From contig CM046348.1 in NCBI GenBank assembly GCA_025403435.1, positions 30,708,148 to 30,772,147 on the forward strand: a DNA stretch of 64,000 nt, written 5' to 3'. Below the pieces are notes generated by a model, which was given only the letters and a program-made list of their open reading frames with translations, was not told the origin of the DNA and did no database searches. This document shows, one piece after another, positions 33,894-46,420 of this stretch. Origin of the DNA: Artocarpus heterophyllus (Eukaryota > Streptophyta > Magnoliopsida > Rosales > Moraceae). Position 1 is the first letter of the stretch, and the number at the start of each line of letters is the position of its first letter. The position numbers and the translations under genes were made by a program.

Positions 33894-36800
33894 TCACCCC
33901 ATGACCCGACATTTTCTAACAAACTTGTTTGAAGCATTTACATGTTTATTCCACAAGCCTCTAACCTCAGGAAACCCGATCTCAAGCCACGGCTTTGCAG
34001 GGCCACTGAAATGGGCAACTGCAGCAGCTTCCAAGAGTTCCTTGCCAACCTCTGGAGGGCGATAACCTAAACCATCGATGTGGAATAATGGATCAAGAGG
34101 ATAAACATGACCCTCAAATGCAATTAAGGCAGGTGAAAAAACTCCTGGATACCATAACGCCAACCCATTTCTGAGGCTCTGCAAAAATTAGATGACCAAA
34201 TCATGGTGAGGGACAAGAAACATATGCAGAGAAATAAACCATGAGTATTTGAGAAGCCTAGCCCTGATCCTACTGTCTCTGTATACATGCAAATTGCAGT
34301 TTTTACGAACCAACTTACTAGATTAGATAAGAAGATACTTACATTTTTTAACCATTGATGGTAAGTTGCAGTGATGTTGGACTTCCTCCAAGCTTCAAGG
34401 TTAAAGATATTCATGCCGTACAGCCATGCACAACGATCAGCATCAAAGTTGGATGATATAATAGGGTGTGAAAAATTTAAGTAGTCCTTGTACTTTCTTT
34501 CTGGACAGCAGTTGTGAGCTCCAGATTCTCCACACCGTGAATCAACAACTGCACCAATAACTTTCCCATTGAGATCCAATTGCCACAAAGCCGATATGTC
34601 TTGTTGTACTACAACATCATCGTCCAAGAACACTATCTTGTTGAGATTTGGAAACAGCTGTGTGGCCCATAAAAACCAGATGATATCATTACAAATTCAC
34701 ATTCAACCTTATCGATTTTGTTCAGAGAGGATTCTGTAAGAATAATTGAGTGATTACCTCAGGGATATAAATTCGAAGATGATTCATAAGGGACAGGCAG
34801 CTGGGACTTAAAGCTTCTGAGTATCTTTTATTTTGTCTCTCAAGCTCAAAATCTTCTTCTTTCAAATCATTGTAGTAATGCCTCCATATCAAATGATGGA
34901 GCTCCAACATCTCTTTAACTCTAACATTAACTTCCTGCGGCCAATCATAATGGTGCAATCCCTTAACTTCCACAACTGCTGACTTAATAGGATTGATTGC
35001 AAACCAAGCATGCATCGGCGTATAAGTTTTCTTGTCAGTAACTATGTGAAACACCAATTTTTCAGGATTCACAGAGTTTTGAACAGTAGAAGAAACAACA
35101 ACAGAGGCTGCAAGGACATTATCAGTTAGTAGAACAAGGTGGTGGAAGGATGGATCAGAAAGGCGAGAAACATATTCAGGAGGAGGTAGACGAGATCGAG
35201 CCATGGCATTTACAGCATACTCTTCTGCCAATTTGAGGCATAGACAATGTAGGCTCTTGGGAACACCATGTGAAGCTAAATGCCAGTAAATAGATTCACG
35301 CTGTCTGGCTGATTGGACCTTGCGCTCCATTCTTGATAGCTGCACATAATTAAGGAATCAACTCAGATATAAAAGTGGGTAAGTAGTTAGTGATATGCTT
35401 CAGAGCATGGAGATTGCTGTTGTATAAAACATGAAATTATAACCTCAAATTGAAAATCCATCAATGATAAATAATCCAGGTCCATTTGAAGCAAGATGTA
35501 TTTTGCAGCTCAGATTTAAGTAACCATAAATCTTAGAAGAAGCCTATTTGGAAACTTGGTTCAAACTAGAAAAGTTTTAGTATAAACCAAATTTTGCTCA
35601 AGTGTTTTTCTCACAAAATTTGAATTGCTAGTGTTCTAGGTTCAACTATTCGTTTGAACTGCAGTCCCAAACAGCTAGGTCACATTCATCGTTGCAGTCT
35701 TAAATTTGTTGACTCTACATTCATTATACAGATACTGCATGCTATTCTCTTACATTCTTTTTCCCTAATGATCATTTGCTAGTGAAATTCAAATGTCTAA
35801 CTAATGACAACCAGAAACTTGGATAAAATTTTAGACTGCAGCTTGATCCAATCACGAGTTTGCAAAGTTTCAGCATTCAAGCCTAGTGATACCAGCTAGC
35901 TACTACAACGACAGAACTACAGGTGATAATTGCGCAATTCCTGCAAGAGATAATCAAGTACATTCACGGTTTGCAACACAACAATATAATGACATAGAGG
36001 ATAATAATGGTTAAACAATTCTCTAACACAAGGAGTGCTGCCTCGTAGGGTAGGACATCAAATGGAAAGTTAATCAGCTACTGTCAGAAGACGCTCTTAA
36101 TTTTTGACAAACGGCCAAACGATTATAGCAGATAGGATGGGGCTAATTGGCAACTGCAAAAGCACCGCCGGCGTAAATAAGAAACATTTGTTTCAAGTGG
36201 GAATATTTACTGCTTGAATTTTGCACGCTTCTTTAGAACATTTGCATGCATGACTCACGTTATTTATCTCCCTTACCCTGCTCATTGTCCTTCAGAAGTA
36301 AAATTAAGGGAACTAGATAAATTGACTTGCCAAAAAAGGGAAATGGACTGAGAGCCAGAACTGTATAATGATGCCAATAATATGTCATAGATTGGTCCTA
36401 GAGATCAGACCGAGACCCAACCTACTCAACCCAAATGGACAGATGGGGAAAGGACCATGCTTAATAAACTGCGTCTTGGATGTCATCACCTTCCAGTCAC
36501 GCAGACTTAATACACGCAATAGAGAACAATAATGACGGAAATATAAAAAGGTCATAAAACAGCAAGAAAAGTAAAACAAAGCAGAGTTAAAAGCGTACAG
36601 AGACAAAGTAAACAAAAAGAGTACGATAATGTATATATGCAAGTGGCTAGCAAAGTACCATAGCCTTCGTCTTGAAAGCGAACGTTTTGATGTCTTGCCG
36701 TTTGGATGTCATCTCTCTCACAAGCTCGTCGAAAGATTCTATGCCTTCATCATGATAGACGTTACCTTCTTTTGCTTCTAGTAGGGCTCTTGTGAGCTCA

Positions 36801-38556
36801 TCCTTGAGCTTCTTAATTTTACAGTCAGTGCATGCAACAACACAGTAAAAAAAGACAAAAACACTTTAGATAATAGCACGTAATTCATGACCACTGGTTC
36901 CACAACAATTCCGTCTTGACGTAGAATAGCATCACCAAAACAGAAACAATCTATTGCCAGTTGGGATTTTTGATTGATTCCAGATTATGCAATCTTTTTT
37001 TTTTATTATTGAAAAAAAAATCCTTTTTTCTAGCAAAGAAAAAAAAATGTTCTCGGTGTCCACAATATGGACGTCCTGTGTGTAGCCAAATAGGCTTGGA
37101 AATAGTAATCACGCCAATTATTGCAGTTCTGTTTTATCTCTTTGTTTCTTTTTTCAATTTTATTTTTAAAAAATGTTCCAACTCAATCCTCATATGATGG
37201 CATTAAAAATTGAAATAAAGACCAAGTGGACGAGAATAATATCATTTGGAACCTAACTAGCCACATGTCAAGGAAAGCAACTTGTTGAAAGTGGAATACC
37301 GACAATTGCACAGAGTGCGCTTATCCACTTACTGTATTCTATATTTTCCTCGGACGAAAATGCACTGTATCGGGCGCGGTGGAAAAGTTTTCCTCATAGC
37401 ATATACAACGTGAGTGTGGTTTTTTTTTTTTTTGGTTGCTTTAAACAGAGTATAATATTGTTACCTCAAAAAACAAGAAATGAAAAAATAGTATTATATT
37501 GTCAAATTAAAAAGCAATATTTTCGTATTATCAGGCACAATTCATGAACAGGATGAGAAACTCGTCCTAAGGTTGACCGAAACATGAACAACTTTCGTCA
37601 TGTTTACCGAGAATTCAACAATAATAGGTCCATCCAAAAAACAAAATTAGGTAGCAACAGGACGAAAAATTCTACTCAATCACCGTACAAGTGTACACGT
37701 AGCAATCAGTAAAGAATTCCATGCTACCAAAAAAAAAAAAAACCAATAACAATTTTTAAAAATAATCAGTAATTCAAACAGAAGGGCATTTTCGTCAATA
37801 TGGTGTAATACTTACCAGAGACGAATCACTCCCGCTGAATGGTCCCCATCCTATACAATCTTCATCATTAAAAGAAAAAAGTGGCAAATAATTAAAATAA
37901 AATAAAATAAAATTTAAGGAACAAACTGAAGTGATGAACTATATATGATTTTCTATGAATGAAAGGAAAACAGTACACACTGACGCAATCACACAGCTTT
38001 TTCAGCTGAAAATAAACAAAAATAGAAAAACTAGAAAAAAAATTTTAGCCAAAATTTTGCTTTCACAGTATTTGCACGCTCCATTATCAGTTTCGGAAGC
38101 TTACACAACAAAATCAGCAAAAGCTATAAGGCAATATGACTCGCATATTTCAGTACAAATCTGTAATTGTACGCTTCAACTGAACAATTAATTACAAATT
38201 AAGAATGACAATATACAACTACAAAACTACTAATTACTTCAAAAAATTGTACTAAAAAATAGGAAAAAAAATCAGAGTTGCAATTACTTCCAAAGCACTG
38301 TATCAGAAGCAAATTGAAGAGAAATACCGATAGTGGAAGAGCAATTGGCGGTTGATTCGAGCACAAGAAACGCAACTCTCACGAAGAGAAAGGGCAAGAG
38401 AATCCCTAGCACGAGCACGACGGGGAGAATAGTCCGGCTCAAAATCCGCCGACTCGCCGGTGGAGTCGCCGTCACCGGATACCCCTTGCCGGGTCCGGCG
38501 GCGGGGCTCGATATGGTGACTCGCTTAATCCCCGACGTCGATATGTAGAACTTCAT
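33894..38556 (-). CDS. GAUT15: GAUT15-like galacturonosyltransferase (GT8), six exons, about 535 aa
   Basis: Family members are Golgi type II membrane glycosyltransferases of the GT8 family linked to pectin synthesis from UDP-galacturonic acid. Exons on the minus strand are 38556-38328, 37859-37816, 36811-36659, 35339-34758, 34657-34343 and 34178-33894. Together they make 1608 nt in one frame, and all introns are GT-AG. The start gives [16 protein letters not shown], a short basic N-terminus, then a hydrophobic anchor ([20 protein letters not shown], about residues 38-57). The nucleotide-sugar DDD motif ([10 protein letters not shown]) is at about 348-350, and HFSGPAKPW, the GT8 HxxGxxKPW motif, is at about 497-505. 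GAUT15 is suggested by the Cys-containing [16 protein letters not shown] block and the RKCRVMG end. A preceding in-frame ATG at 38826 would add 90 poorly conserved residues, so I prefer 38556. Its last part is duplicated at 27570-28543. Confidence 0.9.
35340..36658 (-). other. GAUT15 intron 3
   Basis: 1319-bp intron between the exon ending ...KTKAM and the exon starting LSRMERK. Donor GTACTTT at 36658 and acceptor TATGTGCAG at 35340. It contains a MITE-like repeat (35541-35675) and nothing coding. Confidence 0.75.
35541..35675. mobile_element. MITE-like inverted repeat in a GAUT15 intron
   Basis: The left end agcctatttggaaacttggt and the reverse complement of the right end (agctgtttgggactgcag) match imperfectly, with TTCAAAC repeated in both arms. 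About 135 bp, non-coding. Similar in style to 12857-13011. Confidence 0.4.
36812..38327 (-). other. GAUT15 introns 1 and 2 with a 44-bp exon
   Basis: Intron 1 is 37860-38327, exon 2 is 37816-37859 and intron 2 is 36812-37815. The 44-bp exon ([15 protein letters not shown] with the joining codon) is easily missed. It is needed to keep frame: 229 + 44 = 273 nt. The donor CTG|GTAAGT is strong. The acceptor of exon 3 (AATTAAG) is weak in pyrimidines and is the least certain junction. Confidence 0.65.
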
Positions 38557-38920
38557 GATGATCTCCAGAGTTCCATGGAATTGGTTGATTCCCGAATGAT
38601 TCAGAAACGTACAGAACCAAAACTCAAAACTCCGCCTCGTTGCTACTACAAGAATCAAGATCTGTCCGTACAGCACACGCAAAAGGAGCTCGAAAATGTT
38701 GGCGAAATCAGAGAAGAAAATCCACTGAGAAGAAGAAGAAGAAGAATACCTGGGAGAGTCACGGGTCCGATTCATGTTTGGAGGCCATGAACATGTTTTG
38801 TTTTCGAAAGGCTCGATAAAGATCACGCTCTCTTGCTCTTATACTTGTTTAGAACTGAGAAACAAAATAATAACAATAATAACAATAATATAGTTCTTAT
38901 ATATATATAATATATTTTTT
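38557..38920 (-). promoter_or_regulatory. GAUT15 5' leader and candidate core promoter
   Basis: A TATA-like run (TATATATATAAGAAC on minus) lies at about 38893-38912, roughly 340 bp before the start codon. A (TTC)n tract at about 38728-38745 lies in the leader. An ATG at 38826 is in frame with the coding sequence. Transcription start is not determinable. Confidence 0.4.
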
Positions 38921-39232
38921 TCTTTTTTTATGGAGAATTAAAAATAAATAAATTTATTTATTTAAAAATGAAAAAGGCCAGAGAGGGGAAAGGCCAAAAC
39001 GAAAGCCGTGTTCAAAGCCGCGGGAAAGAGGAAGGGCAATTATTTATGTAAAGAGTAATTTAAGTCACTGTATAAGGATAGAATTACGGATTTGTCCCTG
39101 GTTTTTTGGTCCAATGACACCGACAAAGTACCGAGTCCAACACGTGCTTTCTGTGGGATGAGTTGATGGAGCATTGTCCCACTCACTGTGTTAAACCATG
39201 GGTATTTAATTTAAGCAATCGTAAATTTAAGC

Positions 39233-40199
39233 GTTAATTTTACAAAATGGTTCTTGAAGTTTACACTTAAAAGTCTTATTGAAAGTCTTATTTTGCAAAT
39301 AGTTTTGATTTAGTCTTTTAACATTTAAAAAATCTTATTTTAGTCTATAATTTTTACCTTAATTCAATTTTAATCCCTTCATCGGTTGGGTGTTAAATAT
39401 TCAACAGAAATATTCTTAAAATGTTTCAATTTGATCCTTAATCTATTACTTTGCTTCACTTTTGGTGCCAATTCAATTACTTTGTTTCATTTTTAATCCC
39501 TAATCTATTACTTTGTTTCAATTATGATCCCTTCGTTAGGAAGATACTATTAAAGATTCAAATTTAAAAAATTAAAGTGAGAAACTAAATACAACGATGT
39601 TGATTAACATAAATAAAACAAAAACAATTTATCACATTGTTATTTAGATAAGCTTAATTTTTTTTTAAAAAAAAGAAAAAGTTGAATATTTAATGTCAGT
39701 ATATTATATATGCACGTGTGTGCTTATAGTAACTATGATGTTTAGAATATGAGTATTCAACACAGTATATTTCATATACGTATAAAAATTCATAATATAT
39801 AGCTTGTTATTTAAAATACGTGATTATTTAATATTTGTATACTGTATTAAAAATTCAACTTATCTTTTTCTAAATTAAAATTCATCTTATTAACGATCTA
39901 ATACTTTTTTTAAATACATGCATCAAAATCGTTATATTTAGGTTTTCACTTTAGATTTTTTAAATTTTAGTCTCTAATAACTCTTAGTTGTAAAAGAGAA
40001 ATCAAAAGTGAAATAAACTAATAAATTAGGGATAAAATGGGACATTCTAAAAGTTTTTTTTAATTTTTAACGTTTAACAAATAGAGGGACTAAAACTGAA
40101 ACAAAGTAATAAATTACGGATAAAAGTAGGACTTTTTTAAATATTAAAGAGTAGGACTAAGATTAGAGAAAAACCTCAAGGATAATTTGTCAAATTAAC
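39233..40199. mobile_element. Non-autonomous MULE-like TIR element, about 967 bp
   Basis: Left end gttaattttacaaaatggtt and the reverse complement of the right end gttaatttgacaaattatcc, with CTTGARGTTT continuing in both. Internal sequence repeats phrases such as CTATTACTTTGTTTCA in both orientations. Such GTTAATTT-ACAAA termini are seen in plant Mutator-like MITEs (family knowledge). No transposase. Confidence 0.5.
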
Positions 40200-40312
40200 C
40201 CAAAATTTAGAGTAATTATAGATACATATAAATGTATTTATTTTTCTCAATTTATCTTTGTGTTTTTTATTTTATTTGAATTATAAAGATATTCTTTAGA
40301 TTTGATAAATAT

Positions 40313-40574
40313 GTGTTTGGCATTCTCAGTTCAAATAGAAACTTTTCGTTGGTACAATGTAAAGCTCTCACATACTACAATATCAAGCAAAAATATACTA
40401 CAGTGTAAAGTTCTTAGTTTTTAACTAATTAGTTCTAACCTAATGCTCCTAAACACTCTAATATTTTTAGAAATTTTGATTGGAACCAAAATGGTGGTTT
40501 AACTATTGTGACATGTGGAAACTTTATACTATTATTAGTTCAAATCAATGGTTTGAACCCACATTACCAAACAC
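40313..40574. mobile_element. MITE-like element, about 262 bp
   Basis: Ends gtgtttggcatt and attaccaaacac, inverted repeats, with GTTCAAAT/GTTTGAAC inside. The GTGTTTGG end matches the element at 14824-14960. Confidence 0.5.
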
Positions 40575-41843
40575 CACAAAATAACAAAAATAAAATAATT
40601 TAACAAAAAAAACCATTCAATTGTGTACGAAATATATCATAAACAAAAAAATTTCTAAATTCTAAATTAGAACTTAAAATTTTTATAGTAAAGGACCTCC
40701 CATAATATTTTTGAAGGAGAAGATAAAAAACTCCGCAAAATATTTTTTTCAAAACTACTTTAATCCCTTTTTTCTTTTTTGTCTAAAACATGCATAAATT
40801 ATAAAAATGAAACAGTTTTAGAATTGAGATGACACCTTTTTAATTTTTAAAAACAGACAAACGTAATTAAAAAAAAAAAAGATAAACTAGTAACTATATT
40901 TATTTTTTTAGGGAACGTAATTACATTTATGCAATTAGCTATATCAAATTTTCTTAGAACTTAAAATTTCTAAGAAATACCTCAAAAAAATTCTAAGAAA
41001 TGACTTAAAAAGACTTCATAAATCTAATTTTTCTTTTTCTTTTTTATTTTATCTTTTTTGTTTTTAGAAACTATAAAATGTATCTTTTTAATTTGAAAAA
41101 TCTATTTCAATTCTATTCTTCCCCACTTTTTGAAAACAAATGAAAAATACAAAAAAAAAAAACCTTAAATAGTTTTTGAGAAGTTTGTAGGAAATTTCCT
41201 TCAAAAATATGATGGGCAGCAGATTTCCTTTGCTTTGAAATAATTATGTTTTGTTCTAGGATTTTGAAGTTTTCAAAAGATTTAGATTATTTTTGGAAAA
41301 TCATTTGAGAGTACATTTGTCATTTTTGTTCTATTTTTATTTTTCAAAATGGTGCATCTATTGATACCCCTTATTCAACTTTTCACACACTTCTTCTTAA
41401 ATCACCCCTCATTTTACTTGCTATACTCCTTTTAAAGTACCAAAAGAGTCCTTACATCTAAATTGTATTGTTGTTCCTTTTTCCACCCATCCATCAACCA
41501 AATAAACTTCTATGGTAATTTAAAGAAAAATATGATCAAATGATCTAATCAAAATACAATTTAGAAAAAAGGAATAAAACAACAACAACTGAAAAATGTC
41601 AAGATCACAAAGAATACAATATATATAAGTATCGATCTTTAAAATTTTAATTGAATATATCTATATGTATAATAGATTTCATTTTTTAGATTTAAATTAA
41701 TGCACTCTTTTCAAAATATGTGTGAGATATATGAAGTTGAAATATATTTTTTAACTCTAAAAATATCTTTGTAATTTAAAAAAAATTGATAAATGAAGAA
41801 AATCCAAATCTAAAAAAAATTTCATACTCCTACATGTCATTAG

Positions 41844-43851
41844 TGTTGGAAAAATGAGTATGCAGCGAATTTTTAAAAAATTTTAAATCAAAGTATTTTT
41901 TTCAAAACATAAGTTTGACATGCTATATACATAAATCAATCAGATCTTACTAACTTTTGTATGCCGAAGAGCTCTTGCAATCAGTGAAGAGAAGAATATT
42001 CAAAAGAGCATAAACTAACTGGTCTTCTTTGCAATTCTCTATCCACAATTGGAGTGTGTGTGCCTACACACATCGTATAGCTCTTCCCCTATGACTCTCC
42101 TTCCAACCAATTGAGAAGACCTAGAGCCAAGGCTCGTGATTTTGAATAATAGCCCTCAGAGAGTTTTAGAGTATTTAACACTAGAGTACTCACTCTAATC
42201 TTCTCAACTATCCGAATAACTGAGTAAACTCACTTCTTATTTATAGAGGTCAGACCTAAGGTTAGTCATTATCAGATAAAGCCTCAAAAATTCAAATCTC
42301 AATCAACTTCTGATAAAATCCCGCCAAATATGATTAATCAGATTATTGTTAGATCAGCAAACTAAACTAATAGATTGGCTTGTCGAACTTACCCCATCGG
42401 CAGGTCGAACTAGTAGATCGGCCTACCGAACTTGCGATAATATGATCCCTGAAAATCTTTTATTTTTCACCCGAGATTCTTTAGATAGAGCTCAATTTTA
42501 ATTCAAATAACCCAATAGAGAAGTTATCTAATTAAAACAGTCATATCTAGATAATCTTAAGGAAAATAAATATTCTCAATAATTCAACAAGTTTATATTG
42601 AATTAATTTACAAAATTAATTCAACCAATAAACAAAAATGAATTAATTCAAAAAGTTTATCTTGAATTAATTTACAAAATTTATTCAACCAATAAACAAA
42701 AATGAATTATCTAATCCTATTGAATTTTATCCAATCTAATAATTTAACATAAGTCACTAATTTATTAGAAAAGTATGTTGTATCATTACATGATTTATTA
42801 TAAGCTAGCAAAGGGGACTTGATGGACCTATACAATTCAAGCTCTGATAATTATAAAATATAATGTCCCAGAAACACATTTCATAATTATCAACTTTAAC
42901 ACTACTCTACTAAAAGCTTAGAGCTGCACTCTTAAATTATATAAAATTACAAAGCCCTAAATTAGCGAAGTGTCCATGACATATTATGATGTGTTGTATC
43001 CCCATAAGATATTCATAATTGGCTTAAGGATAAATTCTATCTTACCTTCTTGATTATTTCTATCTTACGTTATGTTGTCTCACTATTGGAAAACTTACTA
43101 TCTAAAGACTAGTATACCATTTGGTTACACTTATGCATCAAATGGTTAAACACTCTAGTTTTCCAATTATAAGATAACACATAAAAGAGAATATCATTGA
43201 CTCCACCAATGGAGCTATGGATTCCATATCTATGAATAGTAGGTCTATGCTATCACGGGTCATGTCTCCAACATACCGGTATACATACCATCACAAAGTC
43301 AAGATATCACCCTTTGGTATATTAAAAGATATAAGACAAGATAACAAGCTCATTAGTTATTTCAAGATTAAGATACAACACATATAATTGTTTAAAGTGA
43401 ATTAATTTGCTCAGGTGGAATTATTAATCCAAATCAATTACACTTTATGTCCCTGATCCAATACATCATCACCTATGACAATGCACCAATGTTTTTACTC
43501 GCGAAGTCTAACCCCGATGGCAAAGACAAGCTATCTCCTGTTAGGTATGTAGACAACATAACAATCTTAACATGAATAAAGCGCCTAACTTTATTTCCTC
43601 GATTATGGATCTTATGATTTAGATTATCACCTTTAGAATCATATTTTTCGCATAATCTGTCCGTCATATGAATGATTCTTAAAGGTTTAAATTGACAGTC
43701 TCAGACTTTTGTTTGCTTAACATACATTCAACAAGTATGAGCCTAAAGAGAACAACATTTAGTACATGAACAATAAATAAATTCTTTATTGATAAAATGT
43801 CTCTAAAAACATATTACAACATTTGACTCCTTAGGGCATACATGTTTAACA
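41844..43851 (-). repeat. LTR-A of C2 (3' LTR, about 2008 bp)
   Basis: Full-length LTR. On the minus strand it begins TGTTAAACATGTATGCCC and ends TTCCAACA. It aligns with 52104-54016, with the inverted copy 48745-50761, and with fragments at 50997-51904 and 54279-54723. GC-rich palindrome units lie at 42372-42436, about 130-190 bp upstream of its TATA box. Confidence 0.9.
42237..42248 (-). promoter_or_regulatory. TATA box in LTR-A
   Basis: The minus strand reads CTCTATAAATAA, a strong plant TATA match about 400 bp from the U5 end. The equivalent in the inverted solo LTR is ctctataaaagg at 50357-50368. U3 would then be about 1.6 kb. Confidence 0.65.
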
Positions 43852-43899
43852 AGGTCCACTTGCACTACATGAGTAAATATGACATATCACACATCCCCT

Positions 43900-45503
43900 A
43901 TAGCTTCTACATGCCTCTTGAAAAATCTCGCAATTAGTGTCTTTATTAATAGATTAGCTAATTGTCCTTAGATACGATTTTGCATACAGCAACATGCCCA
44001 CCCTCAATGAAGTCCTTTATCACATGATACTTTCAATGAATATGCTTACTCTTCTTGTGAAATCTTGGTTCCTTAGCATTAGCTATCACTGCAGTGTTAT
44101 CACAATATAGCGATACCATCTTATCCATGCTAAGAACTACCTCAAGATCCCCAAGGAACTTGCATAGCCACACTGCTTCTTTTGAAGCATCACTACTTGA
44201 GAAATTTATCTATGTAAGCCACTTAGGACAAAGCTATCATTCTGTTCTTCCTATCTTGAAAGATCTAGATACCAAGAATATAATTAGCTTCACCCAAGTC
44301 TTTCATGTTAAACTGCTTGGTCAGCCATAATTTGACCGATGACAATGCCCTAACGCCATTGCCAATTAGCAAAATATTATCTACATAGAACAGTAAAAAA
44401 ACCACCTTTCTATCCTTATGTGTTTGTAAACACATGGTTCGTCCATATTTTGTTTGAACCCATAAGTCTTGATCACTTAATCAAATCTTATGTTCCAAGA
44501 GCAAGAAGCCTGTTTAAGTCCATAAATTGACTTTAGCAGCTTACAAACCTTACTCGCTTGACCCTTAGTCTTGAACCTGTCTGGCTGTACCATATATATG
44601 GACTCATTAAGATAGCCATTCAAAAAGGCCTTTTTGACTTCCATCTGTCAAATCTTGTAGTCGAGAGCGGTAGCTATAGATAAGAGAATACGGATGAACT
44701 TAAGCATGGCTACAAGCGAAAAGGTTTCCTCATAATCAACTCCTTCATTTTGCATGTATCCTTTAGCTACCAGTCTAGGCTTACAAGTTTCGACATTTCC
44801 ATCTGCTCCTCTCTTTCTCTTATAGATCCACTTACACTCTATGGGGTTTTACTCCATCGGGAAGATCTACAAGTTCCTAGACCTGATTAGTCTGCATAGA
44901 CTTTATCTCAGTGTTCATGGCTTATGTCCTAGAGTTTTGAATCAAAATCATCCATAGCCTCTTTGTAAGTGTAAGGATCTCTGTCGTGTTTATTCGGTTC
45001 AGCCAAAAAAGCCTCATCATTGAACATATACCTCTCGGGTTGACGTCCGATCCTTCCATTATACCGAAGCCTCTTAGATTGTTGTTTGGTTGGTTTTTCT
45101 ACATTGATGGGTTGGTTTCTACCTGAACCCCCAGAGTGATCAAATCACTCGCCAACTCCTCTAGTACTACTTTACTTCGAGGCTTAAAGTCGTTCATGTA
45201 ACTTTTCTTAAGGAACGTTGCATTTGTTGAAACCACGACTTTATTTTCCTTTGGATTATAGAAATAACCCCCTATAGTCCCTTTTGGATATCCTACAAAC
45301 ACACAAACTTCTGAACGTGCTTCCAACTCATTTGCTTCTTTATACAAGATATGAGCCAGACATTCCTCTATACGAATATGGTTTAAAGATGTATTCTTCC
45401 TTGTCCACAACTCATGAGGAGTTCTAGGAACCGATTTTAAAGGCACATTATTCAAAAGATAACATGCGGTTTGTAGTACATATCCACAAAAGGATGAAGG
45501 CAA
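43900..45503 (-). pseudogene. C2 pol remnant: integrase C-terminal part, RT, RNase H
   Basis: The open piece 45099-45503 corresponds to the post-catalytic integrase region (TACYLLNNVPLKSVPRTPHE; FVGYPKGTIGGYFY). Further down the same strand, RT motifs are readable through stops and frameshifts: [12 protein letters not shown], FLNGYLNESIYMVQP-like and LKSIYGLKQASCSWN-like at about 44500-44850, then RNase H debris near 44050-44330. No frame longer than 134 codons survives. An old copy. Confidence 0.8.
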
Positions 45504-45575
45504 TGATGACTAACTCATCATAGACCTGAACATATCCAACAAAGTCCTATTCCTTCTATCAGCTATGCCATTCTA

Positions 45576-46124
45576 CTATGGAGTGCCTGGCATAGTCAAA
45601 TAGGATAAAATCCTATTCTCTAATAAGTGTTCCAAGAACTCATCGGAGAGGTATTTACCACCTTGATTGGATCGAAGTGCCTTTATGGGTTTACCTAATT
45701 GCTTTTCTACTTCAGCCCGTAACTCCCTCAACTTGTCAAAAGTTTCACTTTTATGATGCATTAGGTAGACATACCTATATCTTGAGTAATCATCAATAAA
45801 AGTGACGAAGTACTCATACCCTCCTCGTGCTTAGATACTCATGGGACCATAAACATCACTATGCACAAGTTCTAAAACTCCTTCGGTACTATTGCCCTTA
45901 GACCTGAATGGTCTTTTGGTCATTTTGCCCTCTAAATAAGATTCACAATGTGGTATAGACTCCACCTTTAAGTGACTTAAAGGTCTATTCTTTACCAAAC
46001 TTTGAATCCTATTTAGGCTAATATAACCTAATCGTAAATGCCAAAGATAGGTCTTATTAAAGTGAGAAGTCTTAAGTCTTTTAGAGTTATTATCATTAAT
46101 CTCAGTGTTAAATAGTAAGTTCAT
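45576..46124 (-). pseudogene. C2 integrase remnant
   Basis: 46124-45831 encodes the zinc-binding pre-integrase region (YLWHLRLGYISLNRIQ; SIPHCESYLEGK) and the first acidic motif (LVHSDVYGPM). 45761-45576 encodes the next part (IKALRSNQGGKYLSDEFLEH), where the second acidic residue reads Asn. Stops separate the pieces. Confidence 0.82.
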
Positions 46125-46420
46125 CTTAAGTTTGATAAAATAAGGATTGTTTTGTATCCATCCATCATAGATAAAAATTTGTTTTTATGAATCACCACTT
46201 TATTATTAAAAGAAACTGAATAAGAATCTATAAATAAACAAGCTATAGATATTAAATTTCTTTTAAGTCTAAGAACATAAAAACAACCTCACAAAACTAA
46301 AATCCTATAATTATCAAAATAAAGATGGACGTCTCCTACTGTTTTAGCCAACACCAAGGATCCATCGCTTATCCGAAGCATGAAGTCTTCATGCAGTAGA
46401 CTTCTCGTTTCTTTGAACCC

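Larger units (their letters stand above)
38921..41838. other. Intergenic AT-rich region
   Basis: No coding sequence. It holds two inverted-repeat elements (39233-40199 and 40313-40574). The rest, up to the C2 insertion, is A/T homopolymer-rich sequence in which I recognise nothing. Confidence 0.6.

Noticed and set aside
34124..34633. 169-codon frame reading through from GAUT15 exon 5 into exon 6 in a different phase
   Set aside because: It crosses the 164-bp intron. Clear GT and AG sites (34342, 34179) with continuous family motifs support splicing.
38557..38826. 90-residue N-terminal extension of GAUT15 from an upstream in-frame ATG
   Set aside because: GAUT15 proteins begin MKFYIS-like close to the anchor. 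The extension has no targeting feature and includes a (TTC)n tract typical of a 5' leader.
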